Shown here: one piece after another, positions 40,430-49,577 of the stretch
How the letters are laid out: each line of letters starts with the position of its first letter
Position numbering within the stretch: the first letter of the stretch is position 1
Origin: Amycolatopsis nivea
GTDB lineage: Bacteria > Actinomycetota > Actinomycetes > Mycobacteriales > Pseudonocardiaceae
Length of the DNA stretch: 64,000 nt
Assembly: GCF_004522235.1 (NCBI RefSeq)
Contig: NZ_SDLT01000030.1
Span: 59,810 to 123,809 of the forward strand
Direction: 5' to 3'
Made by a program: the position numbers and the translations under genes
Notes under the pieces: model-generated
What the model was told of the DNA's origin: nothing
Database searches by the model: none
What the model saw: only the letters and a program-made list of their open reading frames with translations

Positions 40430-43400
40430 TCAGGAGAGCCCGTAGGCCCGGATCACCGTCTGCTGCACCGCGTTCCCGTCTCCGTCGGATCCGTGAACGC
40501 GCAGCGCGACGAATCCGTTGGTGCGGTCCAGCCGCGGATGGTCGACCACGGCGCGGAAGCGGCCGCCGCCGAGGCTGTCCATCCGCTTGACGTTCGTCCA
40601 CGTGCGACCGTCGTCATAGGACACTTCGACGGTCAGCCGCGGATTCTTCGGCGCGGCCATGCCGTCCTGGTTGCGGACGGTGAACTCGACCGGCAGCGAA
40701 CGCCCGGCGCGGGTCTGCTGCGCCAGATCGGTCTGCACGCCGTAATCCACCTGCAGCAACGGAAGCAGGTCCGTTTTGCCTTCGGCGGGCCGCTTCGACC
40801 CGAAGGTCCACGACGTTTCGGTGTGCGTGCCGTAGGCCCAGTCCGGAGTGGACTTGGTCAGCGCCAGGTCGAGCCGGTACTTCGCCGGGTCCGCCGAAGC
40901 GGGGAACTTGCCCCACGCCGCCGGGCCTTCCTTGACGAGTTTTCCGTCCTGGTAAAGCTTCGCGCTCACCTGGTCCGGTTGCTCATCGCCCAATTCCGCT
41001 TCGGAGAACGCGTAGTGCGAGGTTTCCGGATCGGCGAACTCCGGGATGCGGAAGGCGAAAGTGTCGCCGGTGCGCGAGGTTTCCAGTCCGGCTCCGCGCG
41101 GGATCGCCGGGCGGACCACCGGCGCGTACCAGTTTTCCGTCGCTCGCTGTCTGGGGTTGAGCGTATGCGGCTGTTCGAGCATGCCGACCCCTAGCGGCTG
41201 GAAAGTGTCCCAGCTGAGCTTGTTGTTCACCCGGTGCTGCCAGATCGTCTCGTCGGTCGAAACGATTTCCTCGCGGGCGGTTCCGGTGTGCGCGTACCGC
41301 TGATACTGGTTGATCGCGGTCTTTTCCCACGGCCGCCAGCCGAACCGCTGCTCGGAAAGCCACTCGTCCTTGCCGGTCGCGTGGTAATTCGCGGTGACCG
41401 TCGCGGTGTTGCGCTCGCTGACCTGGTAGACGATCTTGTCCGGAATCTGGTCGTGCGTCACCTGCATGATGTCGTACAGGTACGGGCTCACCGGCGTGCC
41501 GTGCAGGAGCATGCTCGTGAAACCGAATTTCGCCCGGTCAGCCAGCTTCATGCCCTGTTCGTTCGTGACCCGCACGGCGGGAATCGGCAACCGCTTGCCG
41601 CGCGGCTGCCAGTGCGCGTACGTGTGCTCGTCGGGCAGGCTGACGACCATCACCATCGCGGCGCCCGCGGCGGCGGCCAGCTTCGCCGCCTCTTCCGGGT
41701 TGGTGCCGTCCTTCGCGGGAGTCACCACCGCGATTTTCCCGCGCGCCTTGGCGTATTGCTCCGGTTTGTTCGCGTCGACCGGGACGACGTCGAGCCATTT
41801 CATCCCGGAAATAGTCGGGGACGAGGCGTAGTAGAACAGTTCGGTCTTGATGCCGAGCCACGGCAACGTGGTCGCGGTCAGCATCGGCGCGGTGAGCTGC
41901 CACCGGGAGCCGAATTCGAACGTTCCGTTCTTCACCTTCTGCGTCGGCGTCACGTAGATGTGCCGGACGCCGGGGAATTCCATGACGTAGTTCGAGATCT
42001 TGCGGGAGCCGAATTCGCGGTGCGCGTAGCTGCTGATGATGTTTTCCAGCGTCGACGGCCGCGGCGTCTTGATCTCGACCGGCACCGCGTTCCGCGCGTC
42101 CAGCACCAGGTTCAGGTCCTTGGTGATGGTGAACTCGGGCTTGAGCACGATCGCGAGTTCCTCGTCCGGAGCCAGTCCGGTGTGGAACATCCCGCGGGCG
42201 TAGTAGGTGCCCTCCGGGAGTTCGGTGACGAACGGATGGTCGCTTTGGATGGTCCGGACGATGTCGTACCGCATGTCGTCGCCGAAGAGCTGCAGATCCA
42301 TCGGGTACGCCTTGCCGTCGCGCCCGATGCCGGTGATGCTCACCTTGTGCTTCGGCGGTTCCTTCACCAGGCCGACCGTCGTGTGCACGGCGCCGACGAG
42401 AACGCTGCCGGTGTAGTTGCCAGGCACCAGCGCGGCCGAGTCGACAGTGATCGCGACTGTCGCGGTCCCGTTGGCCGGAACCTCCACAGTGGACTTGTCG
42501 AGCTTCACCGCGTCGCCAGGAGTGGCACCGTCACCGCGGCGCAGGTCGAGCTTCGGCGTGAGAGTGACCGGCGCGGAAGTCGTGTTGGTGTAAGTGATTT
42601 CCTTGCGCACCGGACCGCTGTCGTTGGTTACCGGGCCGAGGTTCAGCGTGCCGGTCGCGAAGACTCCGGGACGCACCGCCGCGGCCGCGACGTCCACTCG
42701 CCCGCCGCCCTGCTGGAACGCGTTCAGTCCCGCAGAAGGCTTCGACGTGCTGGCCAAGCCGTCCTTGAGCTGCTGAGCGGTCCATTGTGGATACCGCTGC
42801 GCCAGAATCGCCGCCGCGCCAGCGACATGCGGAGTCGCCATCGACGTGCCGGACGCAGCGGTGTAGTACTGATCCACCACCTCGCCGAGCGAAGTGCCGG
42901 CCGCGCGCGCCGCGACAATTCCCACGCCGGGCGCGGTGATGTCCGGCTTCACGGCTTGGTCGCCCTGCCGCGGGCCCATGCTGGAGAACGGGGCCAGCTC
43001 GTCCTTGCGGTCCACCGCGCCGACGGTCAGCGCGGAATCCGCGGTGCCCGGCGTGCCGATGGTCGACGCGCCTTCCTGGCCGTCGTTGCCCGCGGCGACC
43101 ACGAACAGCGCGCCAGTGCGGGCGGTGAGTTCGTTGAGGCCGACGCTGAGGTCGTCCGTGCCGTCGGTCGCGCCGCCGCCGAGGCTCATGTTGATCACCT
43201 TGGCGCCGGAGTTCGCGGCCCACTCCATCCCTTGCAGGACTTCGGAAGACGAGGCCGTGCCGTCGTCGCCGAGCACCTTGCCGACGTACAGCTTCGCGCC
43301 GGGTGCCGCGCCCTTGCGCGTGCCGCCCGCGGCCGCGCCGGTGCCCGCGATGGTCGCCGCGACGTGCGTGCCGTGGCCGAACCGGTCGACGACGTCCGGG

Positions 43401-44146
43401 CTGGTCGAGAAGTTGGCCGACTTCGCGACCTTGCCCGCGAGGTCCGGGTGGTTGGGGTCGTAGCCGGTGTCGAGCACGGCGACCGCGACGCCGGATCCGT
43501 CGAATCCGGCCGCCCACGCCTCCGGCGCCCCGATCTGCGGGACACTGCGGTCGAGCGACGCGTGCACCTTGCGGTCCAGCGTAATCCGTTCCACCGCAAC
43601 GGAAGCCGCGTGCGGACCGGTGAAGGACTTCCAGAACTCCCCGGCGCGCTTCTTGTCTTCCCGCACCGCACGGCCGTTCACGCTGGGCAGTTCGGCGCCC
43701 TGCGTGGTGGCGGCGAGCGCCGGCGCGGCAGCGATCGAGACGCCCTTGGCGTAGTGCGCGATCATCGGCACCGTCGGGCTCGACTCGTCGGCGTACCCCT
43801 GCGCGATCAGGTCGGTGACGTTGAACAGGGCTTTGTCGAGGCGCTTGTCCGCGACGAGCGACACCGCGTCGGCCGGGATGACCTGCAGTTTTCCGTCCAC
43901 TTCGGACTGCGTGAAGCGGATGTTCTCCCGCCCCTTGCCCGGCCGGACCGTCGCGATCTGCCTGCCGCCTTGGACGCTTTCGACTTGCACGACGTCACCG
44001 GTGAGCAAGGTGACAGTGTGCCGTTCACCGGGACCAGGCGCCGGTGAACCGCTCGCGGGCTCGGCCGCCGCGGGCGCCGCGTGGCCGAGTGCCGCGACCA
44101 GTGCGCCCGTGCAGCCGAGAGTGATGGCTCGTGATCTCCACGTCAT
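40430..44146 (-). CDS. Secreted S8 family serine peptidase (large subtilase)
   Basis: A 1238-residue exported protease. A signal peptide ends near residue 28 (HAAPAAAEP). The subtilisin domain has its triad in VAVLDTGYD (Asp226), GHGTHVAA (His261) and SGTSMATPH (Ser435), with the oxyanion Asn354 in AAGNDG. A beta-rich Fn3-like region follows, then a protease-associated-like segment around 750-810, then more beta domains. It has no LPXTG or membrane anchor, so it is free in the medium. An 18-bp palindrome lies 54 bp upstream of the start. Confidence 0.9.
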   Translation of the reverse strand: MTWRSRAITLGCTGALVAALGHAAPAAAEPASGSPAPGPGERHTVTLLTGDVVQVESVQGGRQIATVRPGKGRENIRFTQSEVDGKLQVIPADAVSLVADKRLDKALFNVTDLIAQGYADESSPTVPMIAHYAKGVSIAAAPALAATTQGAELPSVNGRAVREDKKRAGEFWKSFTGPHAASVAVERITLDRKVHASLDRSVPQIGAPEAWAAGFDGSGVAVAVLDTGYDPNHPDLAGKVAKSANFSTSPDVVDRFGHGTHVAATIAGTGAAAGGTRKGAAPGAKLYVGKVLGDDGTASSSEVLQGMEWAANSGAKVINMSLGGGATDGTDDLSVGLNELTARTGALFVVAAGNDGQEGASTIGTPGTADSALTVGAVDRKDELAPFSSMGPRQGDQAVKPDITAPGVGIVAARAAGTSLGEVVDQYYTAASGTSMATPHVAGAAAILAQRYPQWTAQQLKDGLASTSKPSAGLNAFQQGGGRVDVAAAAVRPGVFATGTLNLGPVTNDSGPVRKEITYTNTTSAPVTLTPKLDLRRGDGATPGDAVKLDKSTVEVPANGTATVAITVDSAALVPGNYTGSVLVGAVHTTVGLVKEPPKHKVSITGIGRDGKAYPMDLQLFGDDMRYDIVRTIQSDHPFVTELPEGTYYARGMFHTGLAPDEELAIVLKPEFTITKDLNLVLDARNAVPVEIKTPRPSTLENIISSYAHREFGSRKISNYVMEFPGVRHIYVTPTQKVKNGTFEFGSRWQLTAPMLTATTLPWLGIKTELFYYASSPTISGMKWLDVVPVDANKPEQYAKARGKIAVVTPAKDGTNPEEAAKLAAAAGAAMVMVVSLPDEHTYAHWQPRGKRLPIPAVRVTNEQGMKLADRAKFGFTSMLLHGTPVSPYLYDIMQVTHDQIPDKIVYQVSERNTATVTANYHATGKDEWLSEQRFGWRPWEKTAINQYQRYAHTGTAREEIVSTDETIWQHRVNNKLSWDTFQPLGVGMLEQPHTLNPRQRATENWYAPVVRPAIPRGAGLETSRTGDTFAFRIPEFADPETSHYAFSEAELGDEQPDQVSAKLYQDGKLVKEGPAAWGKFPASADPAKYRLDLALTKSTPDWAYGTHTETSWTFGSKRPAEGKTDLLPLLQVDYGVQTDLAQQTRAGRSLPVEFTVRNQDGMAAPKNPRLTVEVSYDDGRTWTNVKRMDSLGGGRFRAVVDHPRLDRTNGFVALRVHGSDGDGNAVQQTVIRAYGLS

Positions 44147-44199
44147 CGCACAAGATTCGGGGCGAGCCGGGGTTCACGTCACTAGCTCGCGGTGTCGCC

Positions 44200-44217
44200 G
44201 TTGCGACATGTCGCAAC
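44200..44217. promoter_or_regulatory. 18-bp perfect palindrome upstream of the subtilase
   Basis: GTTGCGACATGTCGCAAC equals its own reverse complement. It lies in the 86-bp gap between the subtilase start (44146) and the preceding hydrolase stop (44233), where a promoter is expected. It is a likely regulator site; the binding protein is unknown. Confidence 0.65.
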
Positions 44218-44232
44218 TGGGACAGCGCCTGG

Positions 44233-44886
44233 TTAGCCAGCCACCGTCGCGTAATACGCCATTAGGCGGTCCGCCAGTTCGTCCGGACGGCTCAGCAGCG
44301 CGAGATGGGAGCCGGCCATCTCGTCCGCGTCCACTCCCAGCCGCTCGCGCGCGACCCGGCGCAGCAGATCCGCGGCGAAGAACCGGTCGTCGCGGAAGAG
44401 CAAGACCTTCGTCGGCACGTCCGGCAGCCGCTCGCCCGGCCACGGAACGCTGTACTCGGCGCTGTTCTGATCCCGTCCGCGCCGCTCGTTTTCCTCCGCC
44501 AGCTCGGCCGGGACGTCCGCCATGAACTGCTCGCTGACGCTCAACCCCTCGGCCGACTCGAAGCCGACGTTGCCCCACCACTCCCCCGGAGCTTCGCCCG
44601 GCGCGGGCACCATCCCGGCGACGAACACGAGAAGCCGCGCGCCGACTCGTTCCGCCACGAGCGGCGCGGTGAACCCGCCGTAGGAATGGCCGACCACGAC
44701 GACGTCCTGCGCGTCGCCGATCGCCGAGACGACGGTGTCGGTGAACTCGGTCAGCGTCGCCCGCGGGTTCTCGATGGGCAGGTCCGGTGCCACGACCTCG
44801 TGGCCGGACGCCTCGAGCCGCGCGGCGACCAGGTGCCAGTCCCAGCCGCTGCCGCCGCCCCCGTGGATCAGTGCGAAGGTCGCCAT
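44233..44886 (-). CDS. Alpha/beta hydrolase (EstC / hydroxynitrile lyase-like)
   Basis: A 217-residue cytosolic hydrolase. It has the oxyanion region ALIHGGGGSGWDWH near residue 5, the nucleophile elbow VVGHSYGG near 66, and the late MAGSHLALLSRPDELA with the catalytic histidine. This short form belongs to the methylesterase/EstC-like group. The substrate is unknown. Its start is 13 bp after the stop of the HNH gene, so the two may be cotranscribed. Confidence 0.85.
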   Translation of the reverse strand: MATFALIHGGGGSGWDWHLVAARLEASGHEVVAPDLPIENPRATLTEFTDTVVSAIGDAQDVVVVGHSYGGFTAPLVAERVGARLLVFVAGMVPAPGEAPGEWWGNVGFESAEGLSVSEQFMADVPAELAEENERRGRDQNSAEYSVPWPGERLPDVPTKVLLFRDDRFFAADLLRRVARERLGVDADEMAGSHLALLSRPDELADRLMAYYATVAG

Positions 44887-44899
44887 GAGGCCCAGCTTG

Positions 44900-45559
44900 T
44901 CACGCTGGGCAGCGCTTCAGCATGTCCTGCAGCGCGTTCTTCTCCATGTCGGTGATCGTCAGCCCGTAGTAGTGCTTCACCGTGACCCAGTCGGTCGCGT
45001 AGGTGCACCAGAACGACACCAGCGGCGGCTTCCACTCGTCCGGAGCCTTGTCGCTCTTCTGCCGGTTCACGCTCGCCGTCACCGCGAACAGCTGCGGCCG
45101 GGTGAGGTCGTTCGCGAACTGCTCGCGCTTCTCCTGCGTCCAGTCGCGCGCGCCGCTCACCCAGGCCTGGCCGAGCGGGACCATGTGGTCGATGTCGAGC
45201 TGGGTCGCCTTGGTCCAGGTCTGCCCGTCGTACACGCTGAGCCAGGTGCCCGACGTCGGCTTGCAGTCGCTGCCCGCCTTGACGTCCTTGCCCGCGCGCT
45301 TGAGGACGGCCTCGCGGGTGTCGCAGTTGTCGCCCTGGCTGTCCCAGTGCTTGAACTTGTCGCGCGAATAGCCGGTCATGGTGCCGCGCGCGCCGATCTT
45401 CAGCTCGGACAGCTGCTTCGTCGCGTCCGCGGCGGACGCGGGCGCCGCCTCGGACTGGGTGTTGCCGACTTCTCGCTGGCCGTACCAAAACCCGACGACA
45501 GCGATGAGCAGCACGACCGCGAGCAGCACGGTGCGCTTGGTGGGGAACGGCCGGGCCAT
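44900..45559 (-). CDS. Exported HNH nuclease-like protein (DUF1524 family)
   Basis: A 219-residue protein with an N-terminal hydrophobic segment (residues 9-27) acting as a signal or anchor. The C-terminal part has the GmrSD/DUF1524 HNH motif LDIDHMVPLGQAW with later conserved NRQKSDKAPDEW and a cysteine set (CDT, SDC, WCT, KRC) likely paired outside the cell. Secreted members are common in actinomycetes and may degrade extracellular DNA. The ATG at 45559 is chosen because the upstream extension lacks coding character. Confidence 0.85.
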   Translation of the reverse strand: MARPFPTKRTVLLAVVLLIAVVGFWYGQREVGNTQSEAAPASAADATKQLSELKIGARGTMTGYSRDKFKHWDSQGDNCDTREAVLKRAGKDVKAGSDCKPTSGTWLSVYDGQTWTKATQLDIDHMVPLGQAWVSGARDWTQEKREQFANDLTRPQLFAVTASVNRQKSDKAPDEWKPPLVSFWCTYATDWVTVKHYYGLTITDMEKNALQDMLKRCPA

Positions 45560-45801
45560 GGTGCGCGGGATCCTCTCGGGCGGGGACTTCGGGGAGCCGG
45601 AGTATGCCTGTCGCCGGGCCGGTAATCGCGCAGACACTCTCGGCAGCGCTCGAGCCGTGGCAAGGACCACGTCGGGCCAGTTGTTGCCGGTCAACGAAAA
45701 AGCCCAGATCAGCGGGGGTGGATAACGCTCGCGAAGGTGTCACGCGGGCGCGTCGCGAAACGATTGACTTGAGTGGGGAGCCGGAAAGGAGCGGGTGCGA
45801 G

Positions 45802-46839
45802 ATGCCCGGGCGGCTGCGGAAGTGGAACACCCGAGTCGATGACTACCTGCGCCGGAAGGCGGCGGAGGGCGGCAACGTCGTGGCGATGACGCGGGTCGCT
45901 GCTGACCTGCGCGAACGCGGCGATGCGGCGGAGGCCGAGGAGTGGTACCGGCGGGCCGCGAACGGCGGCGACCGGATCGCCATGACCGCGCTGGCCCATC
46001 TGCTCGCCGAACGCGGCGCCGACGAAGAAGCCGCCCGCTGGTACCACGAAGCCGCGCAGGCCGGCGAACCGCACGGGATGGTCGGATACGCCCGTACCTG
46101 CGAAAACCAGGGTCGTCTCGGCGACGCCGAACACTGGTACGCCGCCGCGTTCCAGGCCGGCGCGACCGAGGCGGCCGGGCTGCTGGGCCACCTGCTGGTC
46201 CAAGACGGCCGGTACTCCGACGCCGAGGGCTGGTGCCGCGCGGCCGCCGAGGACGGCGACGCGACCGCGATGCTGGACCTCGGCGCTGTCCTGCGAGAAC
46301 TCGGCGCACCCGAGGAAATGGCGCACTGGTGGCGAGCCGCGGCGGACGCGGGCGAACTCTCCGCGACCTGCTTGCTGGGCCGGGAAGCGGAACGGGCCAA
46401 CCGGGAGGGCGACGCCGAGCGATGGTTCCGTCGCGGCGCGAAGGGCGGACACGTCGAGGCGAAGGTGCGGCTGGGGCTGCTGCTGCACCGCCGGGGCGAC
46501 CTCGAAGAAGCGGAGACCTGGTACCTCGAAGCCGCCGAGGCGGGCGACGCGGCGGCGATGACCAACCTCGGCGTCCTCGCCCGCAATCGGCGCGACGACG
46601 GCGAGGCCGCGGCCTGGTACCGCAAGGCCGCCGAGCACGGCAGCATCCCCGCGCTCACCAATCTGGGGCATCTCGCCGAGGCCCGCAGCGACCTGGCGCA
46701 GGCCGAACGCTGCTTCCGGGTCGCCGCGGAAACCGGCGACGTCCAGGGCATGCTGAGCCTGACCCGGATGCTGCGCGCCCGCGGCGCGACCGCCGAGGCC
46801 GACCACTGGCAGGCCCTCGCCGCCGACCGTCCACAGTAG
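45802..46839 (+). CDS. Sel1-like repeat (TPR) protein
   Basis: A 345-residue protein made almost wholly of Sel1-like repeats of about 36 residues. The unit pattern is A-x2-LGxLLxxRGxxxEAExWYxxAAExGDxxAM, with about nine copies (for example EEAETWYLEAAEAGDAAAM, GEAAAWYRKAAEHGSIPAL). It has no signal peptide, so it acts in the cytosol as a protein-binding scaffold. No partner is evident. The ATG follows AAGGAG. It is divergent from the HNH gene. Confidence 0.85.
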   Translation: MPGRLRKWNTRVDDYLRRKAAEGGNVVAMTRVAADLRERGDAAEAEEWYRRAANGGDRIAMTALAHLLAERGADEEAARWYHEAAQAGEPHGMVGYARTCENQGRLGDAEHWYAAAFQAGATEAAGLLGHLLVQDGRYSDAEGWCRAAAEDGDATAMLDLGAVLRELGAPEEMAHWWRAAADAGELSATCLLGREAERANREGDAERWFRRGAKGGHVEAKVRLGLLLHRRGDLEEAETWYLEAAEAGDAAAMTNLGVLARNRRDDGEAAAWYRKAAEHGSIPALTNLGHLAEARSDLAQAERCFRVAAETGDVQGMLSLTRMLRARGATAEADHWQALAADRPQ

Positions 46840-46911
46840 ACGCTTTCTCGGGGTCGATCTCCGGGAACTTCCCCGATGTTCCCCGGCGCCGGCGCGGCTA
46901 GCGTCGATCGA

Positions 46912-47802
46912 GTGTTCCGACGCGTGCTTCTCGCCATCCTCGCCGGTATCGCGGTGTTCCTGGTGCCGTGGACCGTCTACCTCGGGCTGACCCTGCCCGA
47001 GCACTTCGACACGAGCCAGTGGCGGGTCGCCTGGGTCGGCTTCGACATCGTTCTGCTGTTGTGTTTCGCCGCCTCCGTGCTGCTCGGGATGCGCCGCAGC
47101 CGCGCCTCGGTGCCGATGCTGGCCGCGACCGCCGCGCTGCTGTGCTGCGACGCGTGGTTCGACGTCGTCCTCGACTGGGGCGGCCCCGACCAGTGGGCCA
47201 GCCTCGGCACCGCGTTGCTCGCGGAGGTGCCGATCGCGGTGTTCCTGATGCTGCGTGCGCGTGCTCTGCTCGCCGGGAACGCGCGACCGCGGCCGTTGAC
47301 CATGCGCGACATCGCTGTGCACACGAACCCGAACTACCAGCGGTTGCTCCGGTTGCTGCCCGCCACGTCGGCCGAACTGCGCACGCAGATCCCGTCGATC
47401 GACGTTCCGGCCGCGCTGCTGACCCTCACCCACGCCGGATACACACGCCGCGCCCGCGACGGCCGCTGGCACTCTGTCCCGCAGAGCACGAACGAAGCCA
47501 GGCCGGAGGACTTCCCCGAGGAGGACCGGCCGAAGCTGGCCGCCTACCTGGACGCGAAGTACGACCGCGAGGTGCGCCTGATGGCCTGGGCCGCCGAACG
47601 CCGCGACACCTTCGACGGCTGGACCGCCGGGAGCCGCGCCGGCATCCGGCTGAGCCACAAGGACTTGAAGGAGTTCGAGGCGGAGTACCTGGAACTGGTG
47701 CACCGCTACGCCGCGCGCAAACCCGGTCCGTCCGACGAGGCGCGTGATCTGGCCGTGCGGTTCTACGCTTTCCCGGAGCCGAAACCCGCTGAGCTGGCGT
47801 AG
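46912..47802 (+). CDS. Membrane protein with C-terminal cytosolic domain, hypothetical
   Basis: A protein of about 296 residues. Four hydrophobic helices lie within residues 3-125 (LLAILAGIAVFLVPWTVYLG, WVGFDIVLLLCFAASVLLGM and two more). A soluble part of about 165 residues follows, rich in charged residues (FPEEDRPKLAAYLDAKYDREVR). No domain is recognised. The GTG at 46912 is chosen; an ATG at 46876 is also in frame. It has no ribosome binding site and may be translated from a leaderless transcript. Confidence 0.65.
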   Translation: MFRRVLLAILAGIAVFLVPWTVYLGLTLPEHFDTSQWRVAWVGFDIVLLLCFAASVLLGMRRSRASVPMLAATAALLCCDAWFDVVLDWGGPDQWASLGTALLAEVPIAVFLMLRARALLAGNARPRPLTMRDIAVHTNPNYQRLLRLLPATSAELRTQIPSIDVPAALLTLTHAGYTRRARDGRWHSVPQSTNEARPEDFPEEDRPKLAAYLDAKYDREVRLMAWAAERRDTFDGWTAGSRAGIRLSHKDLKEFEAEYLELVHRYAARKPGPSDEARDLAVRFYAFPEPKPAELA

Positions 47803-47812
47803 GTTTCGAGGC

Positions 47813-48178
47813 ATGATCCATCACGTGCAGGTCGCCTGCCCAGCGGGCGCGGAGGACGACGAACGCGCGTTCTACACCGGTGTGCTCGGCTGGCCGGAAC
47901 TGCCGAAACCGCCGCTGCTGGCGGCACGCGGCGGCTGCTGGTTCCAGGTGCCCGGCGTCGGCGGGCCGGACGGCGAACTGCACGTCGGCGTCGAGGCGGA
48001 TTTCCGTCCGGCGCTCAAGGCGCACCCGGCGTTCGTGGTCGACGTGGATGCGGTCGCCGCCGCGATCGAAGCCTCCGGTCGGTCCGTGACGTGGGCCGAC
48101 CCCGCGGAAATCCCCGGCAGGCGGCGGTTCCACACCTTCGATGCGGTCGGCAACCGGCTGGAGTTCCTCGAGGGCTGA
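47813..48178 (+). CDS. VOC/glyoxalase-like protein
   Basis: A 121-residue protein with one vicinal-oxygen-chelate module pair: IHHVQVACPAGAEDDERAFYTGVLGWPEL, then LHVGVE, FVVDVDAVAAAIEAS and the closing HTFDAVGNRLEFLEG. Metal ligands of the family can be seen (His4, His in ELHVG, Glu in LEFLE). Activity cannot be predicted: dioxygenases, isomerases and resistance proteins share the fold. It starts 11 bp after the membrane protein gene and 18 bp before the next. Confidence 0.85.
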   Translation: MIHHVQVACPAGAEDDERAFYTGVLGWPELPKPPLLAARGGCWFQVPGVGGPDGELHVGVEADFRPALKAHPAFVVDVDAVAAAIEASGRSVTWADPAEIPGRRRFHTFDAVGNRLEFLEG

Positions 48179-48196
48179 GCCGCTTACAGTGGGGGG

Positions 48197-48733
48197 ATGA
48201 GCCAGGAGGCGGAAGAAGCCGAGCAGCGGATCACGCGACGATTGCGCGAGCTTCGCCTCGAACGCGGCCTGACCTTGGACAAGGTCGCCGCCGCCGCGGA
48301 CCTCACGCCGGGCTACCTGTCCAGGGTCGAGAGCGGCCAGCGGGTGCCGAGCCTCGGCACGCTGGTGGTTCTCGCGCGGGCGCTGGACGTCAGCGTCGCC
48401 GATCTCGTCGCTGCCGAGGAACGCCGCTCGCCGATCGTCAAGCGCGAGGACGCCGTCACGTACGGCACTCGCGGCGCTTCCATGACCCACCTGTCCCCGC
48501 CGTCGTCCGCGCTTGAGGCGACGCTCGTGACGCTGCGGGGCAAGTCCGTCCCACCTCGTCCGACCCAGCACCGCGGCGAAGAGTGGCTGCACGTCGTCAG
48601 CGGTCAGCTCGAACTGACCCTGGCCGGCGAAACCCACCTCCTGGCCGCGGGCGACTCCGCGCAGTTCCCCGGCAGCACCGACCACACCCTGCGCGGCGCG
48701 CCGGACGCGGAAGTCCTCGTCGTGATCGCTTGA
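48197..48733 (+). CDS. XRE family regulator with cupin domain
   Basis: A 178-residue regulator: HTH_3 at residues 13-68 (LRELRLERGLTLDKVAAAADLTPGYLSRVESGQRVPSL) and a C-terminal cupin (TQHRGEEWLHVVSGQLELTLAG, then GDSAQFPGSTDHTLRG). It is upstream of and in the same direction as the aldolase-like gene, and inverted repeats between the two suggest that it controls that gene. The ligand is unknown. Confidence 0.85.
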   Translation: MSQEAEEAEQRITRRLRELRLERGLTLDKVAAAADLTPGYLSRVESGQRVPSLGTLVVLARALDVSVADLVAAEERRSPIVKREDAVTYGTRGASMTHLSPPSSALEATLVTLRGKSVPPRPTQHRGEEWLHVVSGQLELTLAGETHLLAAGDSAQFPGSTDHTLRGAPDAEVLVVIA

Positions 48734-48741
48734 CTCCCGTT

Positions 48742-48777
48742 GTGCCTCCGAGGCACGCTAGTTGCCAGACAGGCAAC
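48742..48777. promoter_or_regulatory. Paired inverted repeats before the class II aldolase gene
   Basis: GTGCCTC-C-GAGGCAC (48742-48756) and GTTGCC-AGACA-GGCAAC (48761-48777) lie in the 58 bp between the XRE-cupin gene and the aldolase-like gene. The first may be a terminator or operator, the second an operator of the XRE-cupin protein. Confidence 0.55.
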
Positions 48778-48791
48778 GTTGGGAGATGCTG

Positions 48792-49571
48792 ATGACCGAC
48801 GCCCCGGTAGCCGAACTCGACCTCGACACCCTGCCCGAACGCCTGGATTCCGTTGCCGCCGAACGCGCGCACCGCAAACGCCAGCTCGCCGTCGCCTTCC
48901 GGATGTTCGCCCGGTACGGCTTCGACGAGGGCATCGCCGGGCACCTCACCGCGCGCGACCCCGAGTTCCCGAACCGGTTCTGGGTCAACCCGTACGCGGT
49001 GCACTTCTCCCGGATCAAGGTCAGCGACCTGCTTCTCCTTGACGAGAACGGAAAAGTGGTCGAGGGAACGCGGCGCACGAACAAGGCCGCCTTCGCCATC
49101 CACTCGACCATCCACGAAGCCCGCGAGGACGTCGTCGCCGTCGCACACGCGCACACGATCCACGGCCGCGCGTGGTCAGCGTTGAATCGTTTGCTGGACC
49201 CGATTATCCAGGAATCCTGTGCCTTCTACGAAAACCACGTGCTTTTCGACGAGTACAAAGGCTTGGTCCTGGAACGCGACGAGGGCGTGCGCATCGCCGC
49301 CCGGCTCGGCTCGAAACGCGCGGCAATCCTTCGCCACCACGGATTGCTGACCGTCGGCCGCAGCGTCGGCGAGGCGGCGTGGTGGTTCATCACGATGGAA
49401 CGCGCCTGCCAGATGCAACTCCTCGCCGAAGCCGCCGGTACGCCTCGCGTGATGACCGCCGAAGAAGCCACGCTCGCCGCCCGGCAATTCGGCAGCGCGA
49501 ACATGGCGCGCAACAACTTCCGCCTGCTGGAGGACCTGATCGTGGAGGAAGAACCCGACGTGCTGGACTGA
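48792..49571 (+). CDS. Class II aldolase/adducin family protein
   Basis: A 259-residue enzyme of the class II aldolase fold. The zinc site is formed by VVAVAHAHTIHGRAWS and ILRHHGLLTVG, and GIAGHLTARDPEF is the conserved substrate loop near residue 46. Relatives are L-fuculose-phosphate aldolases, epimerases and decarboxylase-like proteins of aromatic metabolism. The length and the FYENHVLFDEYKGLVLE segment match the larger adducin-like group. The ATG at 48792 is chosen since GGGAG lies five bases before it. It converges on ppk2 with six bases between stops. Confidence 0.85.
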   Translation: MTDAPVAELDLDTLPERLDSVAAERAHRKRQLAVAFRMFARYGFDEGIAGHLTARDPEFPNRFWVNPYAVHFSRIKVSDLLLLDENGKVVEGTRRTNKAAFAIHSTIHEAREDVVAVAHAHTIHGRAWSALNRLLDPIIQESCAFYENHVLFDEYKGLVLERDEGVRIAARLGSKRAAILRHHGLLTVGRSVGEAAWWFITMERACQMQLLAEAAGTPRVMTAEEATLAARQFGSANMARNNFRLLEDLIVEEEPDVLD

Positions 49572-49577
49572 CGAGAT

